This document shows, one piece after another, positions 58,306 to 64,000 of a DNA stretch of 64,000 nt. How positions within the stretch are numbered: position 1 is the first letter of the stretch; every line of letters starts with the position of its first letter. This stretch comes from Emydura subglobosa. Its lineage: Eukaryota; Chordata; Testudines; Chelidae. The position numbers and the translations under genes are program-made. The stretch is from positions 1,819,014-1,883,013 of the forward strand of contig ML679963.1 in NCBI GenBank assembly GCA_007922225.1. The letters run 5' to 3'. The notes under the pieces were generated by a model. The model was not told where the DNA came from. It searched no databases and saw only the letters and a program-made list of their open reading frames with translations.

Positions 58306-59821
58306 ATTCTAAGCAGTTTAGTATTCAGAATCTTTCCCAGTCAGCTTTCCACTCGCATTAGCCTGTCAGTTTGAAGTATTACGTGAAGTACAGATCTGCT
58401 TGTGGCATGGTGTAGTTAACTTGCATCCTGCAGCATGAGGAGTTCTCTCTCAGTCTGATGAATACAGGCAAGATACGAAATCCTCCTCTCTACAGAAAAT
58501 ATACTTTCCTCTCTGGTATAAAATTTGTTTTTATGCCTACCATTCAGGAACCTCTCTGTTTCTCATGTTGCATAGTCTACAGACCCGTCTAGGACAGTGC
58601 TCTTTAAAATAACTGGATCATATGAAAGAACCTTTTTTCCATGAAGCCTTTAAGGAAAAGGGATTTCAAATCTGTACTAATTTAAACTTTTAGTCTTGCT
58701 GCATCTTATTAACATTGGTCATCGTACTATATAAAATGACATTAATAATATATTACTGTAAATAAACTGCAGTTATGATGCAATATTAAAGGTGACACCC
58801 ATTATTTACCCATGCAATGAGCCTTTTTATTTTTCCCTGCTTTACGAAGAATAAAAAAGTCTGACTTTTAAAAAAAATTTGTTTTATCTTAGAAATATCA
58901 GGAATATCATGTCTTACCTTCCCTGACTTTGCTGGAAGACTTCTTAGAGGGCCAAACAGCTGGAGTGGGAATTTTTCTTTCAAGTGTGTCTCAGATGTTT
59001 GAGTTATACAGGTGTTAACAAAAGCAAAACAAACCAAGAGTTTTAAAGTGTTGGACTACAAGCCCCTTCAGCAATCAGTTGTTCAAGTTTTTCTTTCTTT
59101 GTACTTTTGATGTTGTAGTTATACTCATTCTCCAGTTCAGTGTCTTCGAGGAAAACAATAGAGGAGACAAAATCTGAATTTCTAATGTGAAAAATGAGCA
59201 GCCCTTTCTACTCTTCCTCCCCCCTCTCTGATTTTTTTTTGTGAAGAAAGCTTTCTGATTTACTTTCTGCAGCATGGCTTTAGCAGAAAGCCGACAAGCA
59301 TGTTTATATTTTCTTTGTTGTTTATGCTATCAAGTTCTTAAAAATAAAAAGATATATCAGGTTTTTTTCCTGCTGTGCATTCTGCATATCTTGTATATTG
59401 TGATATATACATCAGAACTTAGATGTGACTGGTAGTGGGCACTTTACAAATACCTATATCATCCATTCTTTTTGTACAGTGGGGTTATTATTTTTTTCTT
59501 TCTAAGTACGTTTCTTCCCTTTTTATGCTACTGTTTATTTGGAGGCATTTTCATAAGCATTATGTAAGATGCATTGTTATTCTCGTGTCAGTTTCTATCA
59601 GAGGACACCTTAGCTGTTTACATAAAAATCATAGTAGTACTATGAGCCATTCCACCAGGATTACTGTTGGGTCCTGCCCAGATTCAGGGGAGTAACCAAT
59701 ACCAACAGTCTGACTGATGGCAAGAAGAAAATCAGCCTGCGCATGTCCTAAGAAATGTAACATACGAATATATTTAATTTGGCTCCAACACCTCTTCCCA
59801 AGTCTGGGGAGCAGCACTATG

Positions 59822-60220
59822 TTAGCCTAGCAGTAGCTGGCCTTCGGGAGTGAGGTCTTTGGTTATATTTGCATGTGATGTCTCTCTGGGTATAGTTACT
59901 TCTGTTTTCTTAGAATCAGAGTTCTGAGAATTTGGACTAACTTCGGTAATCTCTTTGGATCACATCATATCTAACTGTAGTGACTTTTCCAAATCATCTG
60001 CAAAGAAGCTGCTGCTTGTAAGTGGCTAGTGATTAACAATGACAACTTCCTGGTGCAAACTGCTGTCATTGGTAGTAAAAGAATAGATTGTTGATCTCTG
60101 AGAAATCATCTAGCTGTAATGAGGGCAACTGAGCAGCAAGCTGCATTAGAGATACAGTTCCTTCCCTGTTACTTTCAGGAACCTTAATTTGTTCTTGGGT
60201 GTTCTTTACAGTTTTCCTTC
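59822..60220 (-). pseudogene. Possible decayed coding copy, unidentified
   Basis: On the minus strand a frame without stops from about 60213 reads KNTQEQIKVPESNREGTVSL then MQLAAQLPSLQLDDFSEINN. It shifts by one base near 60090 and continues NDSSLHQEVVIVNH, a stop, PLTSSSFFADDLEKSLQLD, a stop, and SKEITEVSPNSQNSDSKKTE followed by VTIPRETSHANITKDLTPEG to a stop at 59822. The chain of protein-like, Ser/Thr/Glu-rich text broken by one frameshift and two stops suggests a processed pseudogene or an old transposon gene. I do not recognise the parent protein. No poly-A tail or target duplication was found. Confidence 0.35.
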
Positions 60221-61224
60221 AGAAAATAAATGATGTTTCCTGACACTGCAAGTTGAATTCTCAGTTACTCCATGTCCAGCTGGACATATAGACATGCTTT
60301 ATTAAGGGGACAATTCCGTACTATTTTCTGGTCGGTTGTCAGGGCAGCACCTCATTTTCTACCAAGGGTATCAGAAAGTTCTTCTACTTTTCTCTCATTG
60401 TACCTCCAGGAGTCTTAGAACTTTGTAAAGTGGGCACTGGACATTCCCTATTAATAGCTGACCAATAGATCCTTTCTTAATAAAGGAAATGTTCCTTGAA
60501 ACGTAAGTGGGTTTTTGGTGTCTATTCCTGTTGGAAAGCGTAATCTGTTCTTCTTAACTTATATAAGAACAGACTCATCAAATTGCCAGGTATGAACTTA
60601 TCTTGTTGTTCAGTTACCAGCAGGAAATGATGGTGTGTAGGATGTTTCGGAGCCTATAAAGAGCATTCTTCTTTGTGCATGTGAATTTAGTATTCATAAA
60701 AGGCATCAGATTGACAGCCTTGGAGATTGGAATTTTATTTAGCTTCAGAACAGATATAGTATAGGCAGTAGTGGTTTAAGATTCCCCATTTTATCTGCCA
60801 TTGTGCTTCAGCAGTGTCCTTCAGAGACAGCCTATAGGGGCCAGGAGATCGATCAGTCTACATGCCTGTTAAATAGTTGTCCTCTCTGCTGAGACAGCCA
60901 ACAAAGTGGGGCAGCTAGTGACAATTGTCATATTGGTTTTTTGTGATGTGTATACTTATCTCTTGGGACTTGTATAGCTCTCACCATACTCATTTCACAC
61001 ATGGTTCTAAACAGCTGGATCACAAATAACTTTTGGTCACCACTCACTTGGGCTGGATTCAGGCTCTTTAGAGATTAAAGGGTCTACATCTCACTACCAC
61101 AATCCACTGAGTCATTCAGATTTTAACACTATGCCTCATGGTGCAAATAATATTTAGGCAGAATGTAGTAAAATTAACAGTTGGTCCTGCTGTCTTTAGT
61201 GGAGTGAGTGGCACTCTGCAACTT

Positions 61225-61490
61225 GGGCGGGGAGGGAGGGACTTACATTTAGATAGCACCTTTCACTTTATGATCTCACAGCACTTCACAGTTGCTGCAG
61301 AAGGTAGTGCTGGTACAGTGATTAGAGAAGGAACTGGGGGGGTCAGACCTGGATTTTTTTTCTCACCTTTGCCATTGATTTGCTGTGTGAGATTAGACAT
61401 GACACTTCATCTCTTACTGACTTAGCTTACTTATCTGTAAAATGAGGATATCACCTAACTTCTGCAAAATACTTGTGAGATATTCATATG
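61225..61490 (+). repeat. MIR-like SINE and LINE-like fragment
   Basis: ACATTTAGATAGCACCTTTC, ATCTCACAGCACTTCACAG, then GTCAGACCTGGATTTTTTTT, TGATTTGCTGTGTGAGATTA and TTACTTATCTGTAAAATGAG in MIR order. Confidence 0.65.
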
Positions 61491-61549
61491 CTATTGGCTC
61501 TGTTTAATTCCTGTAGACAGCAAAGAGGGAGGGAGGAAAGGGAAAGGAA

Positions 61550-61740
61550 GGATGGGTCAATGGTTAGGACACTAGCCTCATACTTAGCCTCAAATCTCTG
61601 CTGTGCCACAGACTTCCTGTGTGACCATGGGAAGTCATTCTGTGCCTCAATTCCCTATCCCCGCTTCCACACATCACTGGGCATGGGTGAGGCTGAGAGC
61701 ATTGCCTGACACTTCCTATATACGATCCTTATAACTGTGC
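61550..61740 (+). repeat. MIR-like SINE
   Basis: ATGGGTCAATGGTTAGGACA, CTAGCCTCATACTTAGCCTC, TTCCTGTGTGACCATGGGAA and TGTGCCTCAATTCCCTATCC. Confidence 0.75.
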
Positions 61741-61749
61741 CAAACTTTA

Positions 61750-63700
61750 ATGTTTAACTTTAACTTTGCCAAAACTTTCAGTTTGGGCTGAAATTTTTCA
61801 TGCCGGGTGTCTGTCCCAGGCTGAAAGTTTTAGGAAAATTTGGAAGTTCAAGCATTCCTGAGAACTAAGCTAGGGCAAAATACATTGTTTTGCCCATGCT
61901 GAAAAAATTCTGGTGACCTTTTTTCATACTTTGGAGTAGGACTCAAAATTTGGTCATGGTGAGGGGTGGCCTTTAAGTCAGAGGTATATCTTCTTCTGTC
62001 ACTGAGAAAACGCACCCAAATTTGGCCGAAGTATAAGCTTTTGAAACGTAGTTTGCACATGCTCACTTCTTGGAGTTTAACAGCTAAAATCTCCTAAGGT
62101 TCTGTCTACACTGAGCATGCTCCATCCTGCACAGCTCCTACCTGTGATTGCACTGTGCATTTGCCATCCCCACAGAGCCACTGAGCATGATCTACACCAG
62201 GGCTGTGGGGGTTCAGAAGGACTTTTCCTGAATTGGCTGCTCCCAGCTGCTTCAGGCTAGGGTGGAGCAGGCATTGGAACTCAGGGCTGGGAGCCTCTCT
62301 CTTCTGTGCTCTCAGTGATCCCGCTGCTAGTACCCAGGCAATCTGGAGGAGGAAGCGGTCTGATTTTAATTCAGAGGGGATAAAAGCCTGGGTGGGGGAA
62401 GGGAAAGGAATTGATTGGGACAAGGGGACTGGGAGCTAGAGGGGGAGGGAAGGAAGGCTGGAGCTGATGGATAAAGAGACGAGGACTAAGAGAGAAACTG
62501 CGGGGGAGGGACACTGAGAATGGGTGAGGAGCTGGGGGAGAGGGTGAGTGGGACACATTGGATAAGGAGATCTGGGCTAGGAACCAGTGAAGTGGAGACT
62601 GAAATTAGTTGAGGAGTTTGGAGAAGGACACTGGAATCAGTACGGAGGAGGGGAGAGACATCAGAGGAAGAGCCAGGAGGGGAAGGAACTGGGACTAGTT
62701 GGGCAAGGAGACTAAAACTGGGATGAGACGCCTGAGGAGTGGAGAATATGCCTGGGTAGGCCAGGAGAATGGGACTGGGACAAGAGCCAGGGATGTGGAA
62801 GGGACAGGACTAGGACAGGGACATGTTAGAGGGGGTGATGTGGAAGGGGGCAGGTTGCAGAAGGGTCTGTGCCCACTGGAGTATGCTGCTTTGCAGCGCC
62901 TGGAGTCACACCCGAGATTCCTGAGTCTCACCACTCGTCTGCTGTACGCAAGTATCTGTGTGACCCACTCATCCTCCCTTGTGCTAGCCCACAGAGAGGA
63001 TGACAACTTACTATTGCTGTCAGTTACTCTGTTAGCTCAAGAACCTTTAGATTCAGATGAAATTTCTTGGGGGTGAGTAGTTTTTGATTTTTTTTTTTTT
63101 TAAAGTCTAGGAAGTTACACACACAAACATATTTTAAAAGAATATTATTGAGGTTGCAAAGTCAAGCACTCAAAACTTAGGAAATGTCAGAATTTGCCTG
63201 TTTTAACCTTAATTCTGCCCCTATTAATGTGTATGCATTATCAGACAGTCTTTCATTACATGATTACATGCTATTTTTTTTCCGCAGGATCCCCTCTCTC
63301 ATTCAGTGCACAGGATGGATTGTGTACTACAGGACTCTGTTGTCTGTAGGACCCTTGTCTCATCTGTTGCAGAAGTTGGAAGGTGTGTACTATTTGTGGG
63401 TACTGGGACAGGTGGGTCTAGGCCTGCCCAAAACTAGAGGCCCACCTCCTCAACTGAAGGGGGAGGAGCCATTGGACCTAGGGCTCAAGAGAGTACTGGG
63501 GACAACAATGAAAAAACAGGGTTGGGAGTGAAGGTTAAAGGTTAAAAATCAGGGATTCAGAGGCAGACACTGAGCAGAGAAGCTCCGACAGCACCCACTG
63601 CTCCTCAAAGGTGTATATTGTGCAGCAGACTCAGGTGGTGTATTGAGAGTGTCCAGGGAAACTCGTGGGACAGGAGCTATATGACGAGTTCTGGAGGGCC
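61750..63700 (+). repeat. Large unclassified composite repeat
   Basis: About 1.95 kb that appears to be one interspersed repeat. 61770-62110 matches 18990-19390 (segment R1) and 63384-63700 matches 19627-19930 (segment R3). Between them lies a purine-rich GGGACTGGGA/GGAGAA-type stretch (62390-62840), a non-repetitive part with TGGAGTCACACCCGAGATTC (62900-62925) and a T-rich run (63090-63102). No open frame resembles a transposase or reverse transcriptase. Superfamily unknown. Confidence 0.6.
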
Positions 63701-63784
63701 AGGAGTGAGGGATGGGTGGTGAGCACCATCCCACAAGATTGGAAATTGTGTAGTGAATGAGGCAGGGGATTTCATTAATAGAAA

Positions 63785-63960
63785 GGGTGTTCTTGTGGCT
63801 AAGACAGTAGAATGCTACTCTAGAGAGTTAGATTCTCTCCCTGCCTCTGCCGCAGAGTTCCTGTTTTATGCTAAGCAAGTCACTCACCAAACTTTTCACA
63901 GAGGGCCATTAATTGTGTGTTTCTAATTTTCCAGGTGCCCAATTTGGGACCCTAGGGCCT
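63785..63960 (+). repeat. MIR-like SINE
   Basis: TCTTGTGGCTAAGACAGTAG, AGTTAGATTCTCTCCCTGCC, TGCTAAGCAAGTCACTCACC and GTGTTTCTAATTTTCCAGGT follow the MIR order. Confidence 0.65.
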
Positions 63961-64000
63961 GGTGTGCAGGAGTGTTAAGCACTTACAGTTGCAACTGAAG

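Larger units (their letters stand above)
45407..64000 (+). other. TAOK1: Presumed first intron of the plus-strand gene (partial)
   Basis: From the donor at 45407 to the end of the window no coding exon is recognised. 46200-49000 is AT-rich single-copy-looking DNA in which no repeat family is recognised. 49500-57220 is crowded with MITEs, a CR1 and a Harbinger relic. 57220-59800 has little recognisable content apart from a poly-A tract and an old LINE-like fragment. 61225-63960 is repeats. It is intron only if the plus-strand gene continues to the right. Confidence 0.45.

Noticed and set aside
45407..64000. Coding exons of TAOK1
   Set aside because: The kinase N-terminus and glycine loop were looked for in the plus strand by eye and not seen; only the first exon is proposed.
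1..64000. Endogenous retrovirus with gag/pol/env
   Set aside because: No reverse transcriptase of retroviral type, protease or envelope motif seen; the RT-like pieces present are CR1.
1..64000. tRNA genes, rRNA, CRISPR arrays
   Set aside because: tRNA-like text occurs only as heads of MIR-type SINEs, without intact cloverleafs; no regularly spaced direct repeats were found.

Overview
This window reads as vertebrate nuclear DNA, most probably from a turtle. It carries two CpG-island promoters, one clearly recognisable vertebrate gene, and about 60 kb of AT-moderate DNA packed with CR1-type LINEs, PIF/Harbinger transposons with their MITEs, hAT and mariner-type MITEs, and MIR-like SINEs. That repeat mix, above all CR1 together with many short Harbinger-derived MITEs, fits testudines best. 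A crocodilian is the main alternative. There are no bacterial-style operons, tRNA or rRNA genes, or CRISPR arrays.

Left part (1-16.9 kb, minus strand): the 5' half of NUFIP2, the FMRP-interacting protein 2 gene. Exon 1 (16384-16642) starts in a CpG island and encodes the His/Tyr/Gln/Pro-rich N-terminus. Intron 1 is 6836 bp. Exon 2 (7832-9547) encodes nearly all the rest. Both splice junctions can be placed to the base. The last coding exon, about 28 residues in human, was not found, so it probably lies beyond the left edge. Positions 1-7831 would then be intron 2.

Middle (17-44.8 kb): intergenic DNA with no supportable host gene. It holds three CR1 relics, a two-gene PIF/Harbinger relic (Myb/SANT-like ORF on plus, DDE transposase on minus), a hAT MITE with an intact 8-bp target duplication, a Harbinger MITE with an intact TTA duplication, a mariner/Tigger-like MITE, and an LTR-like unclassified repeat.

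Right part (44.8-64 kb, plus strand): a second CpG island with a TCTCGCGAGA promoter palindrome, a YY1-like site and a strong splice donor at 45407. It looks like the non-coding first exon of a plus-strand gene. Gene order next to NUFIP2 in other vertebrates suggests TAOK1. No coding exon of it is seen, so the rest of the window would be its first intron. This intron holds a second Harbinger transposase relic, a dense MITE cluster (49.5-57.2 kb), a CR1 inserted into a MITE, a possible decayed coding copy (about 59.8-60.2 kb), and a large unclassified composite repeat (61.7-63.7 kb) with a rearranged partner at 19-20 kb.

The layout is two divergent housekeeping-type promoters about 28 kb apart, embedded in repeat-rich DNA. 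No previously undescribed functional system can be demonstrated. The most informative features are the fine structure of the transposon relics and the promoter motifs.
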